A DNA stretch of 48,700 bases from positions 1 through 48,700 of the forward strand of contig JBFWQW010000010.1 of the NCBI GenBank assembly GCA_050249235.1, in the 5' to 3' direction. The notes under the pieces are model-generated. The model worked only from the letters and a program-made list of their open reading frames with translations. It did no database searches and was not told the DNA's origin. Both the position numbers and the translations under genes were made by a program. Shown here one piece after another: positions 1 through 8,536 of the stretch (position 1 is its first letter; each line of letters begins with the position of its first letter). The stretch is from JAEKLB01 sp050249235. Lineage in GTDB: Bacteria; Actinomycetota; Acidimicrobiia; Acidimicrobiales; CADCSY01.

Positions 1-1072
<1,072 letters not shown>

Positions 1073-1190
1073 CCGCCTGCTCAGTCGTACCTGACGAGCT
1101 GGACCTCGAGGCCGCCGGCCTGGCGCAGCCCCGACTGGGGCGCGCCGGCGCCCGCCCCGGTGCCTGCCGTCCCGGAGGCCGCCCCGACCC

Positions 1191-1577
1191 TCACGGTCGT
1201 GGGGCCGGCTGGAACAGCTCGACGAAGTTGCCCGAGGGGTCGACGGCGAGGATCTGCGCCCCCCCGGGACCCCGGACGACCTCGTTGCGGAACCGGACGC
1301 CGGCTTCCGTGAGGCGGGCGACCTCGCCGTCGAGGTCGTCGACCACCAGGTGGATGCGGTTCCATCCCCCCGGGACGGGACGCTCGCCGTCCGCCATCGC
1401 CTGGGCGCCCGAGCTCCCCGGACCCGACAGGAGCAGCCGCAGGTTGCCCCGGTACACGTCGCCGAAGGCCGGGCTCGACATGCCGACGGTGAACCCGAGG
1501 TGGCGGGAGTAGAAGTCGACGCAGGCGGCGACGTCGTCGACCAGGTAGCGGACGTGCACGATGCCGGCATCCGTCAC
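1191..1577 (-). CDS. VOC (glyoxalase/bleomycin-resistance-fold) protein
   Basis: A 128-residue single-unit vicinal oxygen chelate (VOC) protein. The paired beta-alpha-beta-beta-beta modules are visible: VHVRYLVDD near the N-terminus, IHLVVDDLDGEVARL in the middle and GNFVELFQP at the end, placing His, His and Glu where the family binds a divalent metal. The start is GTG at 1577 with an AGAGGGGG ribosome-binding site just upstream; a longer reading frame through the ArsC gene is spurious. It starts 31 bp after the ArsR-ArsC fusion stop and is probably co-transcribed with it. It lacks the vicinal Cys pair of the organoarsenical lyase ArsI, so an arsenic role is not supported by residues. The reaction is unknown. 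Confidence 0.85.
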   Translation of the reverse strand: MTDAGIVHVRYLVDDVAACVDFYSRHLGFTVGMSSPAFGDVYRGNLRLLLSGPGSSGAQAMADGERPVPGGWNRIHLVVDDLDGEVARLTEAGVRFRNEVVRGPGGAQILAVDPSGNFVELFQPAPRP

Positions 1578-1608
1578 GGCGATGCCCCCTCTCGGTCGGT
1601 GGTGGCGT

Positions 1609-2364
1609 TCATGCGGCCCGGGCCCCGAGCTCGGCGAGCAGCAGGCCGACTCGGTCGTCGATGTCGGCGGCGACCTGCCGGAAGGCGGCGTAGGTCGCCT
1701 CGTCCGTGTCACCCGACGTGGCGGGGTCGGCCATGCTCCAGTGCGCCGTGATCGGCGCTCCCGGGAGCTCGGGGCAGATCTCCCGCACCTTGTCGCAGAG
1801 CGTGACGACGCGGTCGAACCGGCTGCGGGCGAAGCGGGTGAGCGACTTCGTGGGCCGACCCGAGATGTCGATGCCGTAGGCCGCCATGACGCGCACGGCG
1901 TTCGGGTGCAGCGGCTTGGGATGGCTGCCCGCGCTCCGGGCCTCGACGGCTCCGGCCGACCGGTGCCCGACGAGGGCTTCGGCGATCTGCGACCTGGCGC
2001 TGTTGCCGCTGCAGAGGAACAGCACCCGCGCTCGTCCCGGCCGGGCCCCGGCACCGTCTGGCGGTGGTGGTGCCGGCGACAGGCCCGGATGGAGCGAGCC
2101 GCCCGCCTCGCCGAGCAGCGCGCGGCACCGGAGCAGGTCGGCCCGGTAGTAGACGTCGCGGCCGTCGGCCGAGCTCCGGCGGGCGCTGACGATGCCGGCG
2201 TCGCGGAGCTCGCGCAGGTGGTAGGAGACGAGGTTCTGCGGCTTCCCGACGAGCTCGACGAGCTCGTTGACGCGGCGGTCGCTGCGTCCCAGCGCCAGAA
2301 GCAGCTGCCAACGGAGCGGGTCGCTCAGCAGGCCGAAGATCACCGGCGGGTCGGTCCTGCTCAC
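1609..2364 (-). CDS. ArsR-type repressor fused to arsenate reductase (ArsC, LMW-PTP fold)
   Basis: A 251-residue two-domain fusion. Residues 1-85 form an ArsR winged helix (FGLLSDPLRWQLLLAL, then LVSYHLRELRDAGIV and a DGRDVYYRAD wing). After a Pro/Gly-rich linker, residues 113-250 are a low-molecular-weight phosphatase-type arsenate reductase: the P-loop LCSGNSARS has nucleophile Cys118, Cys190 and Cys197 have the spacing of the thioredoxin-coupled redox pair in ArsC, and the general acid is Asp213 in MADP. Such proteins reduce arsenate to arsenite, while the ArsR part should sense arsenite and repress. The start is GTG at 2364. A good operator palindrome lies immediately upstream. No ArsB or Acr3 efflux gene is seen here, although an MFS exporter is divergent. 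Confidence 0.92.
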   Translation of the reverse strand: MSRTDPPVIFGLLSDPLRWQLLLALGRSDRRVNELVELVGKPQNLVSYHLRELRDAGIVSARRSSADGRDVYYRADLLRCRALLGEAGGSLHPGLSPAPPPPDGAGARPGRARVLFLCSGNSARSQIAEALVGHRSAGAVEARSAGSHPKPLHPNAVRVMAAYGIDISGRPTKSLTRFARSRFDRVVTLCDKVREICPELPGAPITAHWSMADPATSGDTDEATYAAFRQVAADIDDRVGLLLAELGARAA

Positions 2365-2372
2365 GCGAAATG

Positions 2373-2398
2373 ATTACATCAGACCAGCTTGATGTAGT
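2373..2398. promoter_or_regulatory. ArsR-type operator palindrome
   Basis: A 26-bp dyad centred at 2385.5 has arms ATTACATCA and TGATGTAGT, matching at 8 of 9 positions, with an 8-bp spacer. It lies 9 bp upstream of the GTG of the ArsR-ArsC fusion and 92 bp upstream of the divergent MFS gene. ATCA...TGAT dyads are the known form of ArsR operators, so autoregulation is likely; control of the MFS gene is possible. Confidence 0.7.
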
Positions 2399-2489
2399 GC
2401 AAGTAGATGGATTTTGGAGCTCGACGGGACCGCCTTGTTGGACAGGCGCGCCCGGCGGCGGGTGGACGGTCACCGCCTAGCCTCGTTCG

Positions 2490-3779
2490 ATGGCCCTGGG
2501 AGAGGATGTGAGACGGGACCGCGGCAGCCGCGGGGCCGGACCCTCTCCCGACGATCGAACGGGCACGTTCGCCGCCCTCTCCGACCCTCGATACCGGGTC
2601 CTGTTCGCAGCCGGCGTGCTCGTCTTCGTCGCGGTGCAGTCCCAGCAGATCGCCCGGGGCCAGATCGCGTACGAGATGACGGGCTCGGCCCGGGGCCTCG
2701 GTGGCGTCTTCCTCGGCTTCGGCCTGCCGATGCTGCTGCTGACCCCCTTCGGGGGTGTCGCCGCCGATCGGCTGCCGAAGCGGACCGTCATCCTCTTCGC
2801 CGAGGCCTGCCTGGTGCTGAGCGCGCTGTGGGTGGGCATCGCCGACCACCTCGACGTCCTCGAGTACTGGATGCTCGTCGGCGCGGCAGCCGTGCAGGGG
2901 GCCGGCTTCTCGGTCTTCGGTCCGGCGCGCGTGGCCATGACGGCCGAGCTCGTGCCGGCCCAGCTGGTGGGCAATGCCATTGTGCTCACCCAGCTGAGCC
3001 TCAACAGCACCAGGATCGTGGCGCCCGCGGCCGCCGGCGCCCTGATCGGCATCAGCGCCATCGGGACGTCGGGCGTCTACCTCATCACCGCGGCTCTGAC
3101 CGTGGCCTCGCTGGTCCTCAGCTTCTGGTTGCCCCGGACCCAGCCCCGCGCCGACCGCCCCAAGCGGTCCGTGCTGGGCGAGATGGGCGACGGTGTCCGC
3201 TACGTCTGGCGCCATCCGACGCTGCGCCCGCTGATGGCCGTGTCCTACGTGCTGGTGATGGTGGGCTTCCCGTACATGGCCTTCCTGCCGGCCATGGCCC
3301 AGGACGTCTTCGACGCAGGCGTGTCCGGCTACGGGGTGATGAGCTCGGTGACGGCCTTCGGCGCGCTCGGCGTGACCATCTGGATCGCCGGTCGGTCCCG
3401 GCCCGGCCAGGCATGGAAGGTCCAGTCGGCCGGCGCGGCGGCGTTCTCGATCGGCCTGGTCTTCCTCGGCCTGGCGCCGACGTTCGGGGTCGCCATCGTC
3501 GCCCTGCTGGTGGTGGGCGGCGCGGCGAGCGCGTTCCAGGCGATGAACAACACCCTGGTGCTCACCGAGAGCGAGCTGGAGTACCACGGTCGGGTCCAGT
3601 CGCTGCTGATGATCAGCTTCTCGGGCTTCGGCCTGGCCGCCCTGCCGCTCGGGATCCTGGCCGACAGGATCGGGCTGCGGGCCTCGCACGTCGGCATGGG
3701 CACCATCTGCCTCGGCGCCGTGGCCGTGTACGTGCTGGCTCGCCGTCGCGCCCGGGACCAGGTGCAGATCGAGCTCTGA
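2490..3779 (+). CDS. MFS transporter (MFS_3/enterobactin-exporter-like)
   Basis: A 429-residue major facilitator superfamily protein with about 12 predicted membrane segments, split into two halves by a basic cytoplasmic loop (RTQPRADRPKRS, around residue 220). The N-terminal half carries the loop 2-3 signature GGVAADRLPKRTV, and the repeat in the second half ends with LPLGILADRIGLR. This arrangement resembles MFS_3 exporters of siderophores or drugs. It is transcribed divergently from the ArsR-ArsC operon, across the operator at 2373-2398, so it could be the effector efflux gene of that locus, though no arsenic-specific feature is visible. Start ATG at 2490; the ribosome-binding site is weak. 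Confidence 0.88.
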   Translation: MALGEDVRRDRGSRGAGPSPDDRTGTFAALSDPRYRVLFAAGVLVFVAVQSQQIARGQIAYEMTGSARGLGGVFLGFGLPMLLLTPFGGVAADRLPKRTVILFAEACLVLSALWVGIADHLDVLEYWMLVGAAAVQGAGFSVFGPARVAMTAELVPAQLVGNAIVLTQLSLNSTRIVAPAAAGALIGISAIGTSGVYLITAALTVASLVLSFWLPRTQPRADRPKRSVLGEMGDGVRYVWRHPTLRPLMAVSYVLVMVGFPYMAFLPAMAQDVFDAGVSGYGVMSSVTAFGALGVTIWIAGRSRPGQAWKVQSAGAAAFSIGLVFLGLAPTFGVAIVALLVVGGAASAFQAMNNTLVLTESELEYHGRVQSLLMISFSGFGLAALPLGILADRIGLRASHVGMGTICLGAVAVYVLARRRARDQVQIEL

Positions 3780-3802
3780 GGGGTCGCCGGCGGGCGCTCC
3801 CG

Positions 3803-4201
3803 TCAGTCCCGGTGCTCGGGCCTGGCGCTCCAGTCGACCGGCGCGTTGAGGTGCCACGCCTCGGCGATCCGCCCGTCGACCACGCGGGCGGCGTGCAGCC
3901 ACGAGAGCACCACCACCTCCTCGGACTCGCGGTACACCGCCCGCAGGGTCAGCCGGGTCCATACGGTGTCGCCCGAGACGGCCTGTTCGTCGATGACCAC
4001 CCTGGCCTCGGCCAGCGCCCCGAGGTAACGGTCCATGTCCTCGCGCACCGCCCGGCGGCTGCGGAGCAGGTTGCCGCCGGCGTTGTGGCGGAGGTGGTGC
4101 TCGGCGACCACCTCGTCCAGGGCGTCGAGGTCCTGCTCGTTCCACACCCGCTCCCAGTACGAGCGGACGACCGCCCCCGGATCCCCGCTCACGGCGGGCA
4201 C
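3803..4201 (-). CDS. SnoaL/NTF2-like (ester cyclase-type) protein
   Basis: A 132-residue cone-shaped alpha+beta (NTF2/SnoaL-like) protein. It begins with the helix VVRSYWERVWNEQDLDALDEVVAEH, shown here only as a family hallmark in shortened form: SYWERVWNEQD. The middle has the REDMDRYLGAL segment and the end the beta-sheet strands DGRIAEAWHLN typical of this fold. GTG codons at 4201 and 4192 are both possible starts. The gene converges with the MFS gene 23 bp away. Proteins of this family range from polyketide cyclases to orphan stress proteins, so the function is unassigned. Confidence 0.8.
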   Translation of the reverse strand: MPAVSGDPGAVVRSYWERVWNEQDLDALDEVVAEHHLRHNAGGNLLRSRRAVREDMDRYLGALAEARVVIDEQAVSGDTVWTRLTLRAVYRESEEVVVLSWLHAARVVDGRIAEAWHLNAPVDWSARPEHRD

Positions 4202-4443
4202 GCTAGTGGTCCCCCGGCGGGGCGGGTGTGGGTCCGACCGAGGGAGCGCCCGGTCGCCCGTTGACGGGCGGCAGGCGCGTGGCTCGCCCGGCACGGCGTG
4301 CGCCACGCGGACGACGTCGAGGGGTGAACGGGCCGGGCGCCGGGTATGCCGGTGCGAATGCACCCGAGCCACCGCCGTCCGCCCGGCCGGAGGCGGGATG
4401 GGATGCCGGGGCGCCGGGCCGGCGGGTCGGGGAGCACACCCGC

Positions 4444-5481
4444 GTGACCAGCGACGTGATCGTCTGGCTCGTGCGCTCGCTGGCCAGCGCTTCGATCGCC
4501 CTGGCGGCCGCCGCCCTCGCCATGCGGGCGGCCGCCCGGGTCGTGCGGGGGCGCCCGGCGCTCCACGAGCTGCTGCTCCGCCTGCGCCCGCCGGGCGAGC
4601 TGCTGGTCGTGTTGATCGCGCTGCGCGTCAACCTCGAGGCCGCGCCGAGGGCCCACGAGGCATGGACGGCGAGCGCCCAGGGCGTCACGGTCGCCGCCAT
4701 CTTCGCCGCCGTCTGGGGCGCGACCCGGGCCGTCGAGGTGCTGGAGTCGGCCGCGGTCGGCCGCTTCGACATCAGCATCAGCAACAACCTGCGGGCCCGA
4801 TCCATCCGGACACAGATACAGGTGCTGACCCGGGTGCTGTCGATCGTGATCGTGGCGATCGGCGTCGTCGCCGCGCTGCTGACCTTCCCGTGGGGGCGCC
4901 AGCTCGGGACGAGCATCCTGGCCGCAGGCGGCATCATCGGCGTCGTCGCCGGCGTGGCCGGCCGCTCCACGCTGGGAAACGTCGTCGCCGGCCTGCAGAT
5001 CGCGCTCGCCGAGCCGATCCGCATCGAGGACGTCGTCGTGGTGGAGGGCGAGTGGGGCAACATCGAGCAGATCACCCTCACCTACGTGGTCGTCCGGGTC
5101 TGGGACCAACGCCGGCTCGTCCTGCCCACCAGCTACTTCGTCGAGCACCCGTTCCAGAACTGGACCCGTAGCCGGGCGGACATCAAGGGCACCGTCGAGC
5201 TCTGGGTCGACCACTCGGCGCCGGTTGACCGCTTGCGCGACGAGCTGGACCGCCTGGTGAGCGGGTCGGCGAACTGGGATCGGCGGACGGCGTTGCTGCA
5301 GGTGACGGATGCGTCCGAGTACTCGATGAAGGTGCGGGCCGTGGTGTCGGCCGCCGACGCCTCACGGTCCTGGGACCTGCGCTGCGAGGTCCGCGAGGGG
5401 CTCGCAGCCTGGCTCGCCCGGGAGCATCCCGACGCCCTGCCGAAGCTCCGGGCCGACCCGGGATCGATGCGACCGACGTGA
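4444..5481 (+). CDS. Small-conductance mechanosensitive channel (MscS family)
   Basis: A 345-residue MscS-type channel that would open under membrane tension during hypo-osmotic shock. Several N-terminal membrane helices are followed by the pore-lining helix region rich in Gly/Ala (GIIGVVAGVAGRSTLGN, near residue 162), then the MscS beta domain (IRIEDVVVVEGEWGNIEQI, and VLPTSYFVEHPFQNW), then a C-terminal alpha/beta domain. I placed the start at GTG 4444, where the first hydrophobic helix begins and GGGGAG lies about 10 bp upstream; an in-frame upstream extension to 4228 is Pro/Arg-rich and unlikely to be translated. The 242 bp between this start and the SnoaL gene hold no gene that I can support. 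Confidence 0.9.
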   Translation: MTSDVIVWLVRSLASASIALAAAALAMRAAARVVRGRPALHELLLRLRPPGELLVVLIALRVNLEAAPRAHEAWTASAQGVTVAAIFAAVWGATRAVEVLESAAVGRFDISISNNLRARSIRTQIQVLTRVLSIVIVAIGVVAALLTFPWGRQLGTSILAAGGIIGVVAGVAGRSTLGNVVAGLQIALAEPIRIEDVVVVEGEWGNIEQITLTYVVVRVWDQRRLVLPTSYFVEHPFQNWTRSRADIKGTVELWVDHSAPVDRLRDELDRLVSGSANWDRRTALLQVTDASEYSMKVRAVVSAADASRSWDLRCEVREGLAAWLAREHPDALPKLRADPGSMRPT

Positions 5482-5521
5482 CGGGGTGCTCCCTCCCCGC
5501 GCTCCCGCGGCCCGAGCGGCC

Positions 5522-5538
5522 CGGCGCCGAAGGCGCCG
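5522..5538. terminator. Hairpin between convergent MscS and epimerase genes
   Basis: A perfect 7-bp stem, CGGCGCC/GGCGCCG, closes a GAA loop. It sits in the 138-bp gap between the stop of the MscS gene (5481) and the 3' end of the minus-strand epimerase gene (5620). The position and symmetry suit a bidirectional terminator. There is no U-tract, as is usual in GC-rich actinobacteria. Confidence 0.5.
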
Positions 5539-5619
5539 AGACCGGAGGGCACGGCGACCCCCGGCGAGGAAGGAGCCGAGAGCCGGGACGGAAGTGACCG
5601 ACCCGCGCCGCTTCACAGC

Positions 5620-6636
5620 TCAGGCGTCCGCCGAGCAGAGGCCGGCCACGCCGTCCTCGAACGGCGTGGCCGCCACGAACCCGAGCGTCCGCCGGGCCTC
5701 GTCCGGGGCGGCGACGACGTGGCGGACGTCGCCGATCCGCCACCCGCCGGTCACGACCGGCTCCGGCCCGCCGAGGGCCCGGCTCAGGGCGGCGGCGAGG
5801 TCGCCGACGGTCCGTCGCTCCCCGCTGCAGATGTTGAGGGCACCGACGACCGGTTCGGGCGCCGTGAGGGCGAGCACGTTGGCGCGGGCCACGTCGGTGA
5901 CGTGCACGAAGTCCCGGAGCTGGTGGCCGTCCTCGAAGACCCGCGGTGGGTCACCGGCCTCGATGGCGCTCCGGAAGATCGAGGCCACGCCGGCGTAGGG
6001 CGTGTCACGCGGCATCCCGGGTCCGTACACGTTGTGGTACCGGAGCGCGGTGACCGCCAGGCCGGCCTGGGCGCCGACCGCGAAGCAGAGGTGCTCCTGG
6101 TGGAGCTTCGTCGCGGCGTAGACGTTCCGCGGGTCGACCGGTGCGCTCTCGCTGACGAGGGCGGGGGTGAGGGCGGCCCCGCACTCGGGACAGGGCGGCT
6201 CGAACCGGCCGGCCGCGAGGTCGTCCCGCCGGCGGGGCCCGGGACGGACCTCGCCGTGCTCGTCGCAGCGATACCTCCCCTCGCCGTAGACGACCATGCT
6301 GCTGGCCAGCACCAACCGGCCGTGGAAGCCGACGTGGTCCATCGCCCAGAGACCGGCCGCGGTGCCCACGTCGTTGTCGGCGACGTAGCCGGTGACGTCG
6401 GCGGCCCGCACGCCGAGGCCGACCCGTGCGGCCTGGTGGCAGACGGCGTCGACCCCGGCCAGGGCGCGCTGCCAGGCCTCCACCGAGCGCACGTCGGCCC
6501 GGTGGATCGTGGTGCCGGGTGGCGTCGCCGCCGGCGCGACCCGGTCGAGGACGACCACCTCGTGGCCGGCCTCCGCGAGCTGGCGGACGACGTGGGAGCC
6601 GACGAAGCCGGCACCGCCGGTCACCAGGATCCTCAC
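5620..6636 (-). CDS. NAD-dependent sugar epimerase/dehydratase with zinc-ribbon insert
   Basis: A 338-residue extended short-chain dehydrogenase acting on a nucleotide-activated sugar. The NAD motif TGGAGFVGSH is at residues 6-15, the catalytic Ser lies in ASSMVVYGEG (about 111-120), and the catalytic Tyr/Lys pair is in YAATK (Tyr173, Lys177). Between the strand carrying the Ser and the YxxxK helix there is an insert with Cys124, His127, Cys149 and Cys152 that looks like a zinc ribbon. From memory, such inserts occur in actinobacterial dTDP-L-rhamnose 4-epimerase-like proteins, so that activity is a reasonable guess. Start GTG at 6636 overlaps the histidine kinase stop as GTGA, implying translational coupling. 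It is the last gene of a four-gene operon. Confidence 0.9.
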   Translation of the reverse strand: MRILVTGGAGFVGSHVVRQLAEAGHEVVVLDRVAPAATPPGTTIHRADVRSVEAWQRALAGVDAVCHQAARVGLGVRAADVTGYVADNDVGTAAGLWAMDHVGFHGRLVLASSMVVYGEGRYRCDEHGEVRPGPRRRDDLAAGRFEPPCPECGAALTPALVSESAPVDPRNVYAATKLHQEHLCFAVGAQAGLAVTALRYHNVYGPGMPRDTPYAGVASIFRSAIEAGDPPRVFEDGHQLRDFVHVTDVARANVLALTAPEPVVGALNICSGERRTVGDLAAALSRALGGPEPVVTGGWRIGDVRHVVAAPDEARRTLGFVAATPFEDGVAGLCSADA

Positions 6637-7844
6637 GACAACGGCAACCGAACGGTGAACCGGCAGCCGTCGCCCTCGTTGAGGACGGCGATCTGGCCGT
6701 GGTGGGCCTCCACCAGGCCGCGGGCGATGGCGAGACCGAGACCGGCACCGCCGCGCTCGCCGGGGGTCCGGGCCGGGTCGCCGCGGAAGGCGAGGTCGAA
6801 GACACGGTCGATCTCGTGGGGCGGGATGCCTCCGCACGAGTCGTGCACTGTGACGAAGGCCTCCAGCTCGTCGGCCCCGGCCTCGATCGTCACCGCGCCG
6901 TCGGCGGGCGTGTGGCGGATGGCGTTGTCCAGCAGGTTGCGCAGGACCCGGCCGAGCTCGGCGGCCGCCGCCACGACCACGGGCGGCGGCTCGTGGACGG
7001 TGCCGTCGAGGTGCACGCCCTTGGCCCTGGCGAGCGGAGTGGCACCCGCCAGCGCGTCGGAGACGATGTCTCCCAACGAGACCCGCTCCAGCGTGAGGCG
7101 CAGGGAGGAGGACTCGATGCGGCTCAGCTCGAAGAGGTCGTCGACGAGGCCGGCCAGCCGGTCGGCCTCCGTCCGCAGCGCCCGGTGGTACCGCCCGACG
7201 TCGTCGCCCTCGACCATGCCGTCCTCGAGGGCCTCGACCATCGCCCGTATCCCCGCCAGCGGCGTGCGCAGGTCGTGGGACACCCACGCGACGAGCTCCC
7301 GCCGTGACGCGTCGAGCGCCCGCTCCCGGGCCGTCGACTCGGCGAGCCGGGCCGAGGTGGCCGCCAGCTGGGTGGCCAGCGCGGCCAGCTCACGGGTGGC
7401 GGGCGCCGGGGCCGCCGCGTGCGGGTCGTCGGCGAGGCGTTCGGCGAGCGCGGCCACCTCCCGGGTCGCGGTGCCCAGCCGGCCGGCGAGCACGAGGCCG
7501 ACGGCGGTGCCGACGCCCCCCGCGGCGGCGAGGACCACCAGCAGCGCGGCGAGGTCGTGACTGGAGACGAACATGGCCCTGGCCGCCAGCCCGGCGCCGG
7601 CGCCGGTGGCCAGGACCGGTGTGAGGGCGACGACGAGCGCCTGGCGTGCCACCGGCGCACGGCTGGCGACGTGCAGGACGAGCGCGCCGAGCAGGCCGGC
7701 GGCCGCGGCCGTGCCGACCGCCAGGAGCACCAGAACCCTGACGTCGCCGCCCGGCATGCGGTTCACCCGCGCCACGGCGATGGCGGCCGCGATGCCCGCG
7801 GCGACCGCCCCGACCGTCATGGCCCGGGTCCTGGTCGGCCTCAC
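6633..7844 (-). CDS. Sensor histidine kinase (TCS 1)
   Basis: A 403-residue membrane histidine kinase. The N-terminal half has four or more hydrophobic segments with little periplasmic sequence, suggesting sensing within the membrane. A HAMP-like linker follows, then a HisKA domain with the phosphoacceptor in VSHDLRTP (near residue 191) and a HATPase_c domain with the N box LLDNAIRHTP, a G1-like HDSCGGIP and the G2 box GGAGLGLAIARG. Note that the G1 box reads DSCGGI where DxGxGI is usual. Start GTG at 7844 overlaps the response regulator stop by GTGA, and its own stop overlaps the epimerase start. Its partner is the upstream regulator; the stimulus is unknown. Confidence 0.92.
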   Translation of the reverse strand: MRPTRTRAMTVGAVAAGIAAAIAVARVNRMPGGDVRVLVLLAVGTAAAAGLLGALVLHVASRAPVARQALVVALTPVLATGAGAGLAARAMFVSSHDLAALLVVLAAAGGVGTAVGLVLAGRLGTATREVAALAERLADDPHAAAPAPATRELAALATQLAATSARLAESTARERALDASRRELVAWVSHDLRTPLAGIRAMVEALEDGMVEGDDVGRYHRALRTEADRLAGLVDDLFELSRIESSSLRLTLERVSLGDIVSDALAGATPLARAKGVHLDGTVHEPPPVVVAAAAELGRVLRNLLDNAIRHTPADGAVTIEAGADELEAFVTVHDSCGGIPPHEIDRVFDLAFRGDPARTPGERGGAGLGLAIARGLVEAHHGQIAVLNEGDGCRFTVRLPLS

Positions 7845-8536
7845 GGCTCGAACCGGTACCCGACGCCCCACACCGTCGCCAGGTGCCTCGGCACGGCCGG
7901 GTCGACCTCGATCTTCTCCCGCAGCCGCCGGACGTGGACCGTGACCGTGGACCGGTCGCCGAACGTCCAGCCCCAGACGGCTTCCATGAGCTCCTCCCTG
8001 CGGAAGGCCCGCCGGGGGTTCCGCATCAGGTAGGCGAGCAGGTCGAACTCCCGTGCCGTCAGCGGGATCAGGTCGCCGTGCAGGCGGGCCTGGCGGGCCG
8101 GCACGTCGAGCTCGATGCCGCCGGCCGCCAGCACGTCGGGCTGCCCGGCGGGCACCAGGGGCGAGGTGGCCCGGCGCAGGACGGCCTTCACCCTCGACAC
8201 GAGCTCACGGGGCGAGAACGGCTTCGTGATGTAGTCGTCCGCCCCGAGGTCGAGGCCGACGATCCGGTCGGTCTCCTCGCCCTTGGCGGTGAGCATGACC
8301 ACCGGGACCGGCGCGACGGCCCGCAGGCGGCGGCACACCTCCAGACCGTCCATCCCGGGCAGCATCAGGTCGAGCACGACCAGGTCGGGCGGATCCGCCA
8401 GCGCCCGTTCGAGGGCCAGGCCGCCGTCGGCGACGACCTCGACCCTGAACCCGTCGTGCTCGAGGTAGCGCATCACGACCTCCGACACGTTTGGATCGTC
8501 GTCCACCACCATCACCCGGGGAGGTCGGTCGGTCAC
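7841..8536 (-). CDS. OmpR/PhoB-family response regulator (TCS 1)
   Basis: A 231-residue response regulator. The receiver domain has the acidic pocket VVDDDPN, phosphoacceptor Asp56 in VVLDLMLPGMDG, and the conserved Lys in ADDYITKPFS. The C-terminal winged helix is of the OmpR type (LTAREFDLLAYLMRN, then EAVWGWTFGDRSTVTVHVRRLREKIE, given here as separate anchors, and the end VWGVGYRFEP). Start GTG at 8536 overlaps the stop of the upstream membrane-protein gene as GTGA, and the stop overlaps the kinase start the same way. Regulator, kinase and epimerase are therefore translated from one message with the membrane protein. Confidence 0.93.
   Translation of the reverse strand: MTDRPPRVMVVDDDPNVSEVVMRYLEHDGFRVEVVADGGLALERALADPPDLVVLDLMLPGMDGLEVCRRLRAVAPVPVVMLTAKGEETDRIVGLDLGADDYITKPFSPRELVSRVKAVLRRATSPLVPAGQPDVLAAGGIELDVPARQARLHGDLIPLTAREFDLLAYLMRNPRRAFRREELMEAVWGWTFGDRSTVTVHVRRLREKIEVDPAVPRHLATVWGVGYRFEP

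Noticed and set aside
1191..1577. VOC protein as the C-As lyase ArsI
   Set aside because: The vicinal cysteine pair needed by ArsI is absent; only one Cys is present.
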